A stretch of 49,117 bases of DNA, from NCBI GenBank assembly GCA_004299145.1, contig SCQD01000092.1, positions 1-49,117 of the forward strand, written 5' to 3'. The position numbers and the translations under genes were made by a program. The stretch's first letter is position 1, and the number at the start of each line of letters is the position of its first letter. Positions 40,436 to 48,666 of the stretch are shown here, piece after piece. Below the pieces are notes generated by a model. It had not been told where the DNA came from. It did no database searches and worked only from the letters and a program-made list of their open reading frames with translations. The DNA comes from Methylococcaceae bacterium. Its GTDB lineage: Bacteria; Pseudomonadota; Gammaproteobacteria; Methylococcales; Methylococcaceae.

Positions 40436-41527
40436 CTATGCCTCCGGCAACGCCAGCAACGCGGCCGTTTCCTTGGGAAAGGCCGTTTGCAGCAAATACA
40501 GCGGAATGCAGTATTGCTCGATCAGCTCATCCAGCTTTGCCTGGTTTTTTGCCGTCATTTCGGCGATCAGTTTGAATTCCGCCACCGTATTGGCCTGCTT
40601 CAGAATAAAACCATAAGCCGAGCATTCGGCGTAGGGTTTTTCACCGATCTGTTCTTCAAAAGCCTGTAATAAATAATGGGGCATATCCCATTGTCTGGCC
40701 AGCTTGACGGAAAGCCGCATGGAGTTTTCACTGACGATTTTTGAAAATACGCCGCCACGCGGATTGAGGTCTGGATTTTTTCGCAGCGTGTCGATCAGCA
40801 GGCGAAAAATCACCAGTTTGCCCACGTCGTGCAGCAATCCGACGATATAGGCATTGAACGGGTCGGCGACGCCGGATTGCTTGGACAATGCCTGACAGGC
40901 CTGTGCACAGTCGACGGAGTGTTTCCACAGGTATTGACCGTACATTTTGAAATAAATGGGCGGTATGTTCATCATGCGCTTCAACAATACCGCATTGATG
41001 ACCGTCCTCAGTGTATTGAATCCCAGCAGCTGTACGGCTCTGTCCAGGTTTTCGACCTGCTCGTGCCCTACGTGGAACAGCGGGCTGTTCGACATGCGCA
41101 ATACTTCCGAGGCAATCGCCGGGTCGTGTTTCATCTGATCGAGTATGCGCTCCTGCGAGACGTTTTCATCGGCCAATTCTTTCATCAGCACCATGGCTAC
41201 CTCGGGCAGGCGCGGCACGGCCGAGTCGGGGATGTCGCCCACCATGAGTTGCTCCAATTCCCTGATAATCGAGCGCTCGGCTTCGTTGGGCGGTAATTTG
41301 TTCTGAGCCCCGGCGTCCAGAAGCAAATCGCTGAAACTATTCGCCAATACCTGGCGATCGGCGTCGCCCAGGTCTTTTACCGGTGCGCTGGGCGGGGAGT
41401 GCAGCGGTGCTGGAGCGGGTGAGGGCGGGTTTTCAGGCGCAACCGCAACCGCAGCCGTTGGCGAGGGTTTTGGGGCCGGTGTTTGCGTTTGCGATTGGGA
41501 GGAGAAGAGTTTTGCAAAAAAGCCCAT
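40436..41527 (-). CDS. HDOD-domain signalling protein
   Basis: A 363-residue protein with a Pro/Ala-rich N-terminal linker (residues about 12-50, rich in QTQTPAPKPSP-type sequence) and an HDOD domain from about residue 100: VPRLPEVAMVLMKELADENV, HDPAIASEVLRMSNSPLF, AVQLLGFNTLRTVINAVLLK and YIVGLLHDVGKLVIFRLLID. HDOD proteins are non-catalytic HD relatives that take part in stress and signalling networks in proteobacteria. It is monocistronic, convergent with eutC. Confidence 0.88.
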   Translation of the reverse strand: MGFFAKLFSSQSQTQTPAPKPSPTAAVAVAPENPPSPAPAPLHSPPSAPVKDLGDADRQVLANSFSDLLLDAGAQNKLPPNEAERSIIRELEQLMVGDIPDSAVPRLPEVAMVLMKELADENVSQERILDQMKHDPAIASEVLRMSNSPLFHVGHEQVENLDRAVQLLGFNTLRTVINAVLLKRMMNIPPIYFKMYGQYLWKHSVDCAQACQALSKQSGVADPFNAYIVGLLHDVGKLVIFRLLIDTLRKNPDLNPRGGVFSKIVSENSMRLSVKLARQWDMPHYLLQAFEEQIGEKPYAECSAYGFILKQANTVAEFKLIAEMTAKNQAKLDELIEQYCIPLYLLQTAFPKETAALLALPEA

Positions 41528-41560
41528 GGTTTTCTCTCATATCGTCAAAACTTGACTGTT

Positions 41561-41884
41561 TTAAGACTCGCACATACATCGCAGGTCTTTCAGTAAGCGG
41601 TACAGCAGTAGGGAGTCATCCATAAATGGTTGGAAGCCAAAGTGAATATAAAATTGGCGGGCGTTGTCGTTTTTCGCATGGACGAGTATAGCCCGTATGC
41701 CGGCAATGTCGGCGGCTTGCCGCGTGCGGCGCAGGGCATTTTTCAACAATGTTGGCGCGCTGGCCGCTGATGGCGTATTGGCGTATTGGCGGATGAAATG
41801 ATCGAGCGCGGCATTGCCGCGTCCAGACAAATCAATCCGAACGCCCTTGGTTTTGCGCGCGGCGGCGCTGCATGATGAGCGCAA
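41561..41884 (-). pseudogene. GNAT acetyltransferase (TacT-type toxin) remnant with internal deletion
   Basis: A 107-residue frame joins two parts of a TacT-like GNAT: the N-terminal ALDHFIRQYA motif and, directly after it, the C-terminal LLKNALRRTRQAADIAGIRA with LVHAKNDNARQFYIHFGFQP and LYRLLKDLR. Complete proteins are about 165 residues; the missing 60-80 hold the acetyl-CoA loop, so it should be inactive. Its 5' end also runs into the 3' end of the membrane-protein gene in another frame. No DUF1778 antitoxin is beside it. Confidence 0.65.
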
Positions 41885-42338
41885 TGCCGTTGAAAATCAG
41901 CAGAGCCAGCAGGCTGGCTTCCAGCAGCAGAAACGAGGCGATTTTAAAATAGGCGAAGTGTGGGTGGACAAAACGCACCAGCCAGCCGGCGCCTTCATCG
42001 GCCAGCGCCGAGAAAAACGTCAAACCGGTCAGCCAGATTTTCGGCCCCATGGCCAGCGGCGTGAACAAGAGTAGATGGGTGAGGGTGAGCACCAGCATGC
42101 CCATGGCAAATAAATGGAAATGGCTGACTTCCAGTAAAGTCTGGTAGCTGACCGGCTGGGTAAAACGGGCTTCCGAGCCCAGGTAGTAGTCGATGACCGA
42201 TTGCGCGGTCAGCCCCATTTTGTGGAAATACATGAGGCCGTTGCTGAGCCACAGCAAAAAAATGTAGCCCAGAAACAGCAGGACGACGGTGCTGAGCACC
42301 ACTTGGCGGTTTTGTTCGCCGGTGACGAAAAAACGCAT
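41832..42338 (-). CDS. Four-helix membrane protein partnered with an FMN-binding protein
   Basis: A 168-residue inner-membrane protein with four predicted helices (residues about 14-38, 68-92, 97-121 and 127-155). SHFHLFAMGMLVLTLTHLLL in helix 2 carries three histidines, and HPHFAYF precedes helix 4; such residues could bind haem or a metal. I do not know the family name. It starts on the last base of the FMN-binding gene's stop codon (TGATG), so the two are translated together and probably form an electron-transfer unit across or at the inner membrane. Confidence 0.7.
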   Translation of the reverse strand: MRFFVTGEQNRQVVLSTVVLLFLGYIFLLWLSNGLMYFHKMGLTAQSVIDYYLGSEARFTQPVSYQTLLEVSHFHLFAMGMLVLTLTHLLLFTPLAMGPKIWLTGLTFFSALADEGAGWLVRFVHPHFAYFKIASFLLLEASLLALLIFNGIALIMQRRRAQNQGRSD

Positions 42339-42874
42339 CAGGGAGCACCTGCACTCAACATGACCCGGTATACGGCCATGACCTTGCGGGTGCTGGCCAC
42401 GGCGGATTGGGTGCTGAGCGTGGCGCCGCTGATGGCGTCTATGCCGTTGCCCAGACGCAGGGTTTCCAGGGGGTTTTTCAGCAGTTGGGCATACCAGCGC
42501 GCGGGCGGCTGGTATTCCGGCGGTTCGTGGAAAGCCAGTACTTCGACTTTTTCCAATTCACCGGCAGGGGACAAAACGATCAGCAGGGTTTCCGGGTGGC
42601 TGCGCACCGTATGGGTTTCGATGGCGGCATAACCCAGTACCTGGCCGGCGCGTTTACCTACATAGAAAGTGTATAACTGCGAATCGAGCTTGGTTTGGGC
42701 CAATTGCTCGATTTGTGCCGTCTGGGCTTCCGACAAGAACAGCGGTTGGTTTTCCACGCTCGCGTCAGCGCCGAATGCCAATTGAAAAGCTTCTTCCTTG
42801 CTGTAATAAACCGTGGCGCCGGCCTGAAAGGCCAGCAAGGCAAGGGTCAATCCGATAGCAATGTTTCGGCGCAT
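42338..42874 (-). CDS. Periplasmic FMN-binding protein with covalent flavinylation motif
   Basis: A 178-residue protein with a signal peptide (MRRNIAIGLTLALLAFQAGA) and an FMN_bind domain. The motif DAISGATLST (D-x-x-S-G-A-T, Thr152) is the site where ApbE attaches FMN by a phosphoester bond in RnfG/NqrC-like proteins. I start at the ATG at 42874, where the signal peptide begins; a longer frame reads back into the porin gene. Downstream is the four-helix membrane protein and 19 bases upstream ends a porin gene, which suggests extracytoplasmic electron transfer. No apbE is seen in the window. Confidence 0.85.
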   Translation of the reverse strand: MRRNIAIGLTLALLAFQAGATVYYSKEEAFQLAFGADASVENQPLFLSEAQTAQIEQLAQTKLDSQLYTFYVGKRAGQVLGYAAIETHTVRSHPETLLIVLSPAGELEKVEVLAFHEPPEYQPPARWYAQLLKNPLETLRLGNGIDAISGATLSTQSAVASTRKVMAVYRVMLSAGAP

Positions 42875-42893
42875 GGCGATGTCTGTCTGTGGT

Positions 42894-44351
42894 TTAGAAA
42901 ATAAAGCCCACGCCCAGGTTGAACTCATCCGCCGGCTTGCCTTGGCGCGCCGAGATGTTGCGGTAGTCCGTCTTGATGGCGATATTGCGGATGGGTTTGA
43001 AAGTGAGACCGGCCTGGTAGATTTCTTTGTTCTGACTGGGATCATCGCTAAAGCCCGTGGGCACGTCGGCGATTGTATCAAAGCGCTCGTAACGCACGAA
43101 AGGCGCCAGATACTGGTTGGAGGCCGGCATCAAATACGGCATCACGTCGTAAGCCGCTTCCGTATACCAGCCGAAAGTCGCATTGCCGATGGTTTCACCC
43201 TTTTCGGCGCTGAGCGCGCCCGCATTGTCCAGGTGGCCCCAAGCGCCCAGGGCGCGGAATTCGAAGCCTTTGTACTGCCATTGCAAATGGCCTTCATATA
43301 ACTGGGTGAACAGGTCTTTTTTCTGGCCGGCGATGGTCAGGTTCTGGCCCGAATTGCCCATGTAGGCCGAACCGCCCACGGTCAATCCGGCCGCAAACTG
43401 CGGTGAATAGTCCACGCGACCCACGGTGGCAAAATCTTCCGCTTTTGATTTGGAGCCGCTTTGACGCCCGTCGCGCCAACCGGAAGAGGCAAATTCGTCG
43501 GCATTCAGGCCGTTGACCGCATAAAGACGGTATTGCAAACCGGGCAGCAGCTCGCCGAACAGCCCCGCGCCCATTTCGCGCCAGGTGCTGGGGATGATGC
43601 GGCGCTCCACTTCCGGCCGGAAATTGCCGTGATAATACAGCGGTTCGTGAATTTCGTTGATGAAGCCCATGGGCATCAGCATCAAGCCGGCGCGAATATT
43701 GACCATGGGATTGAGCAGGAAGTCCAATTGCGAAAATTCAACTGAAACCTCGCCTTTCTCTTCGGCGCCCTCGCCGGTGGTGGCGTGCTCGAATTCGATC
43801 TCGTTGTTCAAAATGATGTTGTCGCTGAACTTATAGCCGAGATACATCACCAGGCGTTCGGCATCGGCTTGGTCGGAAGTATTGCCCTTGTCGCTGGTAC
43901 GATTGGTGTAGACGGCTTCGCCGTAGCCGCCGATCGACAGTCCCTTGTTGACCTTATATACCCCGGAAGCGGCGGGTCCCAGACCATATTCGCTCTTGTA
44001 GTCTTTTGATTCAGGCAGCACCAGTGCGGTTTTCAGCTTTTCCACTTCGCTTGCCAGAATGTCGGTTTTGCGCTGCTCGTCAGTTTGTACCGATGCTGTG
44101 TTGGTGGCGCCGACATTACGCAGCGGCTTTTCTGGGGCTGCCTGGACCCGCGCTTTCAGCGTTTCCAACTCCTGTTTTTGAGCATCGGCTTGTTCGGCCT
44201 TGTGTTTTAATGCCTCAATTTCTTTTTGTTGCTGCTGGATGATGGCCCACATTTGTTCAAGATTGGCCGGTGGTTTGGATGCTGCCTGGGCATTACTCAG
44301 CGCCATGAGACTGGTGATGACCAGACCGGTGATTTGTTGTTTGCTACGCAT
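42894..44351 (-). CDS. Outer-membrane porin with N-terminal coiled coil
   Basis: A 485-residue protein with a signal peptide (about 1-23, ending ALSNAQA), a coiled coil (about 30-70, EQMWAIIQQQQKEIEALKHK) and a beta-barrel. SIGGYGEAVYTNRTSD and EIEFEHATTG are porin-like, and the terminal VGFIF is a C-terminal aromatic BAM signal. The ATG at 44351 has GGAGG 6 bases upstream; a start 11 codons earlier lacks this. The coiled coil may span the peptidoglycan or trimerise. Substrate unknown; transcription through to the FMN-binding gene is likely. Confidence 0.85.
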   Translation of the reverse strand: MRSKQQITGLVITSLMALSNAQAASKPPANLEQMWAIIQQQQKEIEALKHKAEQADAQKQELETLKARVQAAPEKPLRNVGATNTASVQTDEQRKTDILASEVEKLKTALVLPESKDYKSEYGLGPAASGVYKVNKGLSIGGYGEAVYTNRTSDKGNTSDQADAERLVMYLGYKFSDNIILNNEIEFEHATTGEGAEEKGEVSVEFSQLDFLLNPMVNIRAGLMLMPMGFINEIHEPLYYHGNFRPEVERRIIPSTWREMGAGLFGELLPGLQYRLYAVNGLNADEFASSGWRDGRQSGSKSKAEDFATVGRVDYSPQFAAGLTVGGSAYMGNSGQNLTIAGQKKDLFTQLYEGHLQWQYKGFEFRALGAWGHLDNAGALSAEKGETIGNATFGWYTEAAYDVMPYLMPASNQYLAPFVRYERFDTIADVPTGFSDDPSQNKEIYQAGLTFKPIRNIAIKTDYRNISARQGKPADEFNLGVGFIF

Positions 44352-44563
44352 ATGAACCTCCGCATAAATGAGAATGGTTCGCATAGTGTGCTCGTGATGC
44401 GCCTTAAATGCAAGTTATTCGCATTTGGCGCGAGAGAAAGCAATTGTGACGTGATGGTCAGCACGAATATAATCACGGGCTGCCTTGAACGGCAGGCCGA
44501 CTCGGCTCAATACGAGCGGTTTTTTCAACCCATGTGTGACCCGATTGCGGCGCACGGTGACCG

Positions 44564-45625
44564 ATGAATAACCTCGAACAAAATATTTTCGACGCCAAGC
44601 TCCTGATTGTGGACGACAATCGAGCCAATGTCGCCCTACTGGAAAAATTGCTGCGCCGGGGCGGCTACGAACAGGTTGATACCGTCACCGATCCGCGCGA
44701 AGTGAAAGCCTTATACGAGGCCAATCGCTACGATCTGATTTTGCTCGACATCCGCATGCCTCACCTGGACGGTTTTCAGGTCATGGCGCAACTGCGGGAA
44801 AGCAAAGGCGACGATTATTTGTCCATCCTGGTGCTCACGGCTGAACTGACCAGCGAAACCAAGCTGCGTTCCTTGCAGGAAGGCGCCCGGGACTTTTTGT
44901 CCAAACCTTTCGACAGCGTGGAAGTCCTGGCCCGCGTGCGTAATCTGCTGGAAGTGCGCATGTTCCACAATGGCCTGCGCAACCAAAACCGCGTGCTGGA
45001 AGAGCAAGTCCGTCAGCGTACTCAGGAACTGGAAAATACGCGTCTGGAAATCATCCGCCGCCTGGGCCGGGCCGCTGAATACCGCGACAACGAAACCGGC
45101 GCCCATGTTATCCGCATGAGCAAATACTGCGCCCTGCTGGGTGAACAAGTCGGCATGGACGTGAAAGCCTGTGAGTTATTGCTGAATGCCAGCCCCATGC
45201 ACGACATCGGCAAAATCGGCATCCCGGACCGCATCCTGTTGAAGCCCGGCAAACTGGACGCGGAAGAATGGGCGATCATGCAGACCCATGCCGCCATCGG
45301 TGCGGAAATGCTGTCCGGGCACGATTCCGAATTGCTGCAAATGGCGGAAGTTATCGCCCTGACGCACCACGAAAAGTGGGACGGCACGGGTTATCCGCGC
45401 CAATTGAAAGGCGAAGACATTCCCGTGGTGGGGCGCATTACCGCCGTTTGCGACGTATTCGACGCGCTGACCTCTGTACGGCCCTATAAAAAAGCCTGGA
45501 GCGTGGCGGATGCGTTGGCGGAACTGGAAAAGCTTAGAGGCAGTCATTTCGATCCACTGTTGGTGGACAAATTCCACAACATCGTGCAGGACGTCTTAAA
45601 AATCAAGGAACAGTTTAAGGATTAA
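44564..45625 (+). CDS. Response regulator with HD-GYP c-di-GMP phosphodiesterase domain
   Basis: A 353-residue RpfG-like regulator. Receiver domain (about 12-128): LLIVDDNRANVALLEKLLRR, phosphoacceptor Asp in LILLDIRMPHLDG and the Lys in FLSKPFD. After a coiled-coil linker (VLEEQVRQRTQELENTR), an HD-GYP domain (about 165-350) has SPMHDIGKIGIPDRILLKPG and LTHHEKWDGTGYPRQLKGED, so the metal-binding and GYP residues are intact and it should hydrolyse c-di-GMP. Its stop overlaps the start of the thiolase gene (TAATG). The kinase is not in the window. Confidence 0.93.
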   Translation: MNNLEQNIFDAKLLIVDDNRANVALLEKLLRRGGYEQVDTVTDPREVKALYEANRYDLILLDIRMPHLDGFQVMAQLRESKGDDYLSILVLTAELTSETKLRSLQEGARDFLSKPFDSVEVLARVRNLLEVRMFHNGLRNQNRVLEEQVRQRTQELENTRLEIIRRLGRAAEYRDNETGAHVIRMSKYCALLGEQVGMDVKACELLLNASPMHDIGKIGIPDRILLKPGKLDAEEWAIMQTHAAIGAEMLSGHDSELLQMAEVIALTHHEKWDGTGYPRQLKGEDIPVVGRITAVCDVFDALTSVRPYKKAWSVADALAELEKLRGSHFDPLLVDKFHNIVQDVLKIKEQFKD

Positions 45626-46662
45626 TGAAACAAGTCAAAGCAGTCAGCCTTATCTCCGGTGGCCTGGATTCCATGCTGGCCGCCAAAGTGGTGCTGGATC
45701 AGGGCGTACACGTCGAAGGTATCAATTTCTACACCGGGTTTTGCGTGGAAGGGCATACCCACGCCATCCGCAGGCAAGACCAGAACAAGCAAAAACGCAA
45801 CAATGCCCTGTGGGTCGCCGAGCAACTGGGCATCAAGCTGCACATCGTCGACATCATCGAAGAATACAAGGACGTCGTCATCAATCCCAAGCATGGTTAC
45901 GGCGCCAATCTCAATCCCTGCCTGGATTGCAAAGTGTTCATGGTGAACAAAGCCCGCGAATGGATGCTCGAAAACGGCTTCGACTTCATCATCACCGGAG
46001 AGGTCATCGGCCAGCGTCCCATGTCGCAGCGGCGCGACACCATGCGCATCGTTTCGCGCGACTCTGGTGCTGACGACGTACTGCTACGTCCCCTGTGTGC
46101 TAAAACCCTGGTGCCCACCCTGCCGGAAAGAGCAGGCTGGGTAGACAGGGAAAAGTTGTATGGTTTCAACGGGCGAGGCCGCAAGCCGCAAATCGAGCTG
46201 GCGCGCCGCTTTGGTTTTGAAGACTTTGCCCAGCCGGCCGGCGGTTGCTGTTTTCTCACCGACGAAAGCTACGCGCGTAAACTGGCCGATTTGTGGCGGG
46301 CGCGCGGCAGCAAAATCTATGAACTGGACGACATCATGCTGCTCAAAGTCGGGCGGCACATCCGGCCCCAGCCTCACTACAAGCTCATCATCGCCCGCGA
46401 AGCCGGTGAAACCCAGTTTTTGATGGGTTACCGCAAGGCTTATACTCACCTGTTCCCGGTGAGCCACGGCGGTCCTTTGACATTGGTGGACGGTCAGGTC
46501 GATGCAACAGATTTGCAGCTGGCGGCGCGCATCGTCGCCCGTTTCAGCCAGGGGCGCGATGCCGATCAGGTCGACATCGCGCTGGTCGAGCACGGCGAAC
46601 AACGAGTGATCACGGTTACGCCGCTGCGGGCGGAAGAACTGCCGCAGGAATGGTACTTGTGA
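45625..46662 (+). CDS. MnmA-like PP-loop tRNA thiolase-family protein
   Basis: A 345-residue ATP-pyrophosphatase-fold protein. The PP-loop is VSLISGGLDSMLAAKVVL; NPCLDCKVFM and PAGGCCFLTDESYARKLADL supply the cysteine pairs expected of a sulfur-transfer enzyme of the MnmA/ThiI-like family. The C-terminal region (LLKVGRHIRPQPHYKLIIAR) resembles the NFACT-R-type RNA-associated domain. tRNA thiolation is the likely function, although the target nucleotide is unclear and a housekeeping MnmA probably exists elsewhere. A TusA gene overlaps its end, giving a ready sulfur donor. Confidence 0.82.
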   Translation: MKQVKAVSLISGGLDSMLAAKVVLDQGVHVEGINFYTGFCVEGHTHAIRRQDQNKQKRNNALWVAEQLGIKLHIVDIIEEYKDVVINPKHGYGANLNPCLDCKVFMVNKAREWMLENGFDFIITGEVIGQRPMSQRRDTMRIVSRDSGADDVLLRPLCAKTLVPTLPERAGWVDREKLYGFNGRGRKPQIELARRFGFEDFAQPAGGCCFLTDESYARKLADLWRARGSKIYELDDIMLLKVGRHIRPQPHYKLIIAREAGETQFLMGYRKAYTHLFPVSHGGPLTLVDGQVDATDLQLAARIVARFSQGRDADQVDIALVEHGEQRVITVTPLRAEELPQEWYL

Positions 46663-46892
46663 ACGAAGAAACGCTGGACGTCAGAGGGTTGCTCTGCCCC
46701 ATGCCGGTCATCCGCACCCAGAACCGGGTAAAAACCCTGGCGGCTGGGCAACGGCTGGAGGTGGTGGGCAGCGATCCGGGGATGCTCAGCGACATACCGG
46801 CGTGGTGCCGCATCAACGGCCATCGCCTGTTGGATTCCAGGCGCGACGGCGGCAACATCGTCGTGGTGCTGGAGGTAGGAGCGAACGGCTGA
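46659..46892 (+). CDS. tusA: TusA-family sulfur carrier protein
   Basis: A 77-residue TusA-like protein. The active-site cysteine is C13 in LDVRGLLCPMPVIRTQNRV, and the end GNIVVVLEVG is usual. I use GTG 46659, which overlaps the thiolase stop (GTGA) and has AGGA about 9 bases upstream; an ATG three codons earlier has the AGGA too close. It should take persulfide sulfur from a cysteine desulfurase and pass it to its neighbour. Confidence 0.88.
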   Translation: MNEETLDVRGLLCPMPVIRTQNRVKTLAAGQRLEVVGSDPGMLSDIPAWCRINGHRLLDSRRDGGNIVVVLEVGANG

Positions 46893-46981
46893 TTACAGCC
46901 GTTCATACACCGTTATGGGCGTGTTTACCTCATAATAGGCGTGTTTCAGGAGGAAAAACGGGGCTGGGATGCGCTATCAAT

Positions 46982-46996
46982 GGGCACGGGTGCGGC
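46982..46996 (+). promoter_or_regulatory. Possible sigma-54 promoter of glnA
   Basis: GGGCACG-N4-CGGC fits the -24/-12 layout (TGGCACG-N4-TTGC) with GG and GC correctly spaced by ten bases, but it departs from consensus at the -12 side. It would start transcription about 60 bases before the glnA ATG. RpoN/NtrC control of glnA is common in proteobacteria; no NtrC site is obvious here. Confidence 0.35.
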
Positions 46997-47067
46997 GGCG
47001 GAATATCTATAAAGACAATCTGCGTCCTCTCAGCCTTGGCAAATATTACAAAGAAGCGGAGATAAAC

Positions 47068-48477
47068 ATGACACCAAAAGAAGTACTCCAGTTGATCAAA
47101 GAAAAAGAAGTCAAATTCGTCGACTTTCGTTTTGCCGATACGCGCGGCAAGGAACAACACGTCACGGTTCCCTCGCACACCATCGACGAAGCCCTGTTTG
47201 AAGACGGCAAAATGTTCGATGGCTCGTCCATCGCCGGCTGGAAAGGCATCAATGAATCCGACATGATCCTGATGCCGGATCCCACCACCGCCGTGATGGA
47301 CCCGTTCTTCGACGACGCCACGCTGATCTTGCGCTGCGACATCATCGAACCGTCCACCATGCAAGGCTACGAACGCGATCCGCGTTCCCTGGCCAAACGC
47401 GCCGAAGCCTATCTGAAGAGCACCGGCATCGCCGACACCGCCTTCTTTGGCCCGGAAAACGAATACTTCATTTTCGACGACGTCCGCTGGGGCGCGGCCA
47501 TGGGCGGCACCTTCTACAAAGTAGACAGCCAGGAAGCCGGCTGGAACTCCGAAAAAGCCTTTGACGACGGCAACATGGGCCACCGTCCCGGCACCAAGGG
47601 CGGCTACTTCCCCGTACCGCCGGTCGACAGTTTCCAGGACATCCGCTCCGCCATGTGCATGACGCTGGAAGACATGGGCCTGACCACCGAAGTGCATCAC
47701 CACGAAGTCGCCACCGCGGGACAGTGCGAAATCGGCGCCTTGTTCAACACCCTGGTGAAAAAAGCCGACGAAGTGCTGATCTTGAAATACGTGGTGCAGA
47801 ACGTCGCCCACGTCTACGGCAAAACCGCCACCTTCATGCCCAAACCGCTGGTCGGCGACAACGGCAGCGGCATGCACGTGCACCAGTCCTTGTCCAAAGA
47901 CGGCAAAAACCTGTTCACGGGTGACTTGTACGGCGGCCTGTCCGAAACCGCGCTGTTCTACATCGGCGGCATCATCAAGCACGCCAAAGCGTTGAACGCT
48001 TTCTGCAACGCCTCCACCAACAGCTACAAGCGACTGGTGCCGGGCTTCGAAGCCCCGGTGATGCTGGCCTACTCCGCACGCAACCGCTCGGCTTCCATCC
48101 GCATTCCGTACGTACAGAACCCGAAAGCGCGCCGCATCGAAGTGCGCTTCCCGGACTCCACCGCCAATCCGTACTTCGCCTTCACCGCCATGATGATGGC
48201 CGGTCTGGACGGCATCCAGAACAAGATCCATCCGGGCGACGCCATGGACAAAGACTTGTACGACCTGCCGGCGGAAGAAAGCAAATCCATCCCGCAGGTT
48301 TGCCATTCATTTGACCAGGCATTGGAAGCGCTGGACAAAGACCGCGAGTTCCTCACCCGTGGCGGCGTATTCACCGACGACGTGATCGACGCCTATATCG
48401 ACCTGAAAATGCAGGAAGTTACCCGCTTCCGCATGAGCACCCATCCGGTCGAATTCGACATGTACTACAGCTTGTAA
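47068..48477 (+). CDS. glnA: Glutamine synthetase type I
   Basis: Makes glutamine from glutamate, ammonia and ATP; 469 residues, dodecameric type I-beta. Motifs: [82 protein letters not shown] and the adenylylation loop [10 protein letters not shown] with the modified Tyr. The ATG at 47068 has GGAG 7 bases upstream and matches the family start; an open frame 33 codons longer upstream is the untranslated leader. Adenylylation by GlnE and transcription control by nitrogen status are expected. Confidence 0.98.
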   Translation: MTPKEVLQLIKEKEVKFVDFRFADTRGKEQHVTVPSHTIDEALFEDGKMFDGSSIAGWKGINESDMILMPDPTTAVMDPFFDDATLILRCDIIEPSTMQGYERDPRSLAKRAEAYLKSTGIADTAFFGPENEYFIFDDVRWGAAMGGTFYKVDSQEAGWNSEKAFDDGNMGHRPGTKGGYFPVPPVDSFQDIRSAMCMTLEDMGLTTEVHHHEVATAGQCEIGALFNTLVKKADEVLILKYVVQNVAHVYGKTATFMPKPLVGDNGSGMHVHQSLSKDGKNLFTGDLYGGLSETALFYIGGIIKHAKALNAFCNASTNSYKRLVPGFEAPVMLAYSARNRSASIRIPYVQNPKARRIEVRFPDSTANPYFAFTAMMMAGLDGIQNKIHPGDAMDKDLYDLPAEESKSIPQVCHSFDQALEALDKDREFLTRGGVFTDDVIDAYIDLKMQEVTRFRMSTHPVEFDMYYSL

Positions 48478-48482
48478 TTTTC

Positions 48483-48503
48483 CGGCCTGTTTCAGACAGG
48501 CCG
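48483..48503. terminator. Hairpin just after glnA
   Basis: CGGCCTGT pairs perfectly with ACAGGCCG around a five-base loop, beginning 5 bases after the glnA stop. No T-tract follows, so it probably protects the 3' end of the transcript, with the stronger terminator 16 bases further on. Confidence 0.5.
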
Positions 48504-48518
48504 ATACAGGCTCTCAAG

Positions 48519-48550
48519 CCCGCGTCAGCCTTGGCTTTCGCGGGTTTTTT
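48519..48550 (+). terminator. Rho-independent terminator of glnA
   Basis: CCCGCG pairs with CGCGGG; an inner AGCC-TT-GGCT helix strengthens the stem, and six T residues follow. It is a textbook intrinsic terminator. The 116 bases between it and the next gene show no clear promoter. Confidence 0.88.
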
Positions 48551-48666
48551 ATGCGGCCTGGAATGCTGAGTCATACCTTGCGCTATTCAGGGGTAGCGGG
48601 AACAATACGCTCCCGATGAAAGAACTGGTAACCGTGTTGGAAAACCTCGGCCTTTGATGAATCTAT

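Noticed and set aside
46930-48306. 458-codon minus-strand frame opposite glnA
   Set aside because: Shadow of the highly biased glnA codon usage.
48600-48658. Short frame ending LENLGL upstream of the last methyltransferase, faintly like an antitoxin tail
   Set aside because: Only about 18 codons in an open frame with a stop just before, and no further similarity; too short to call.
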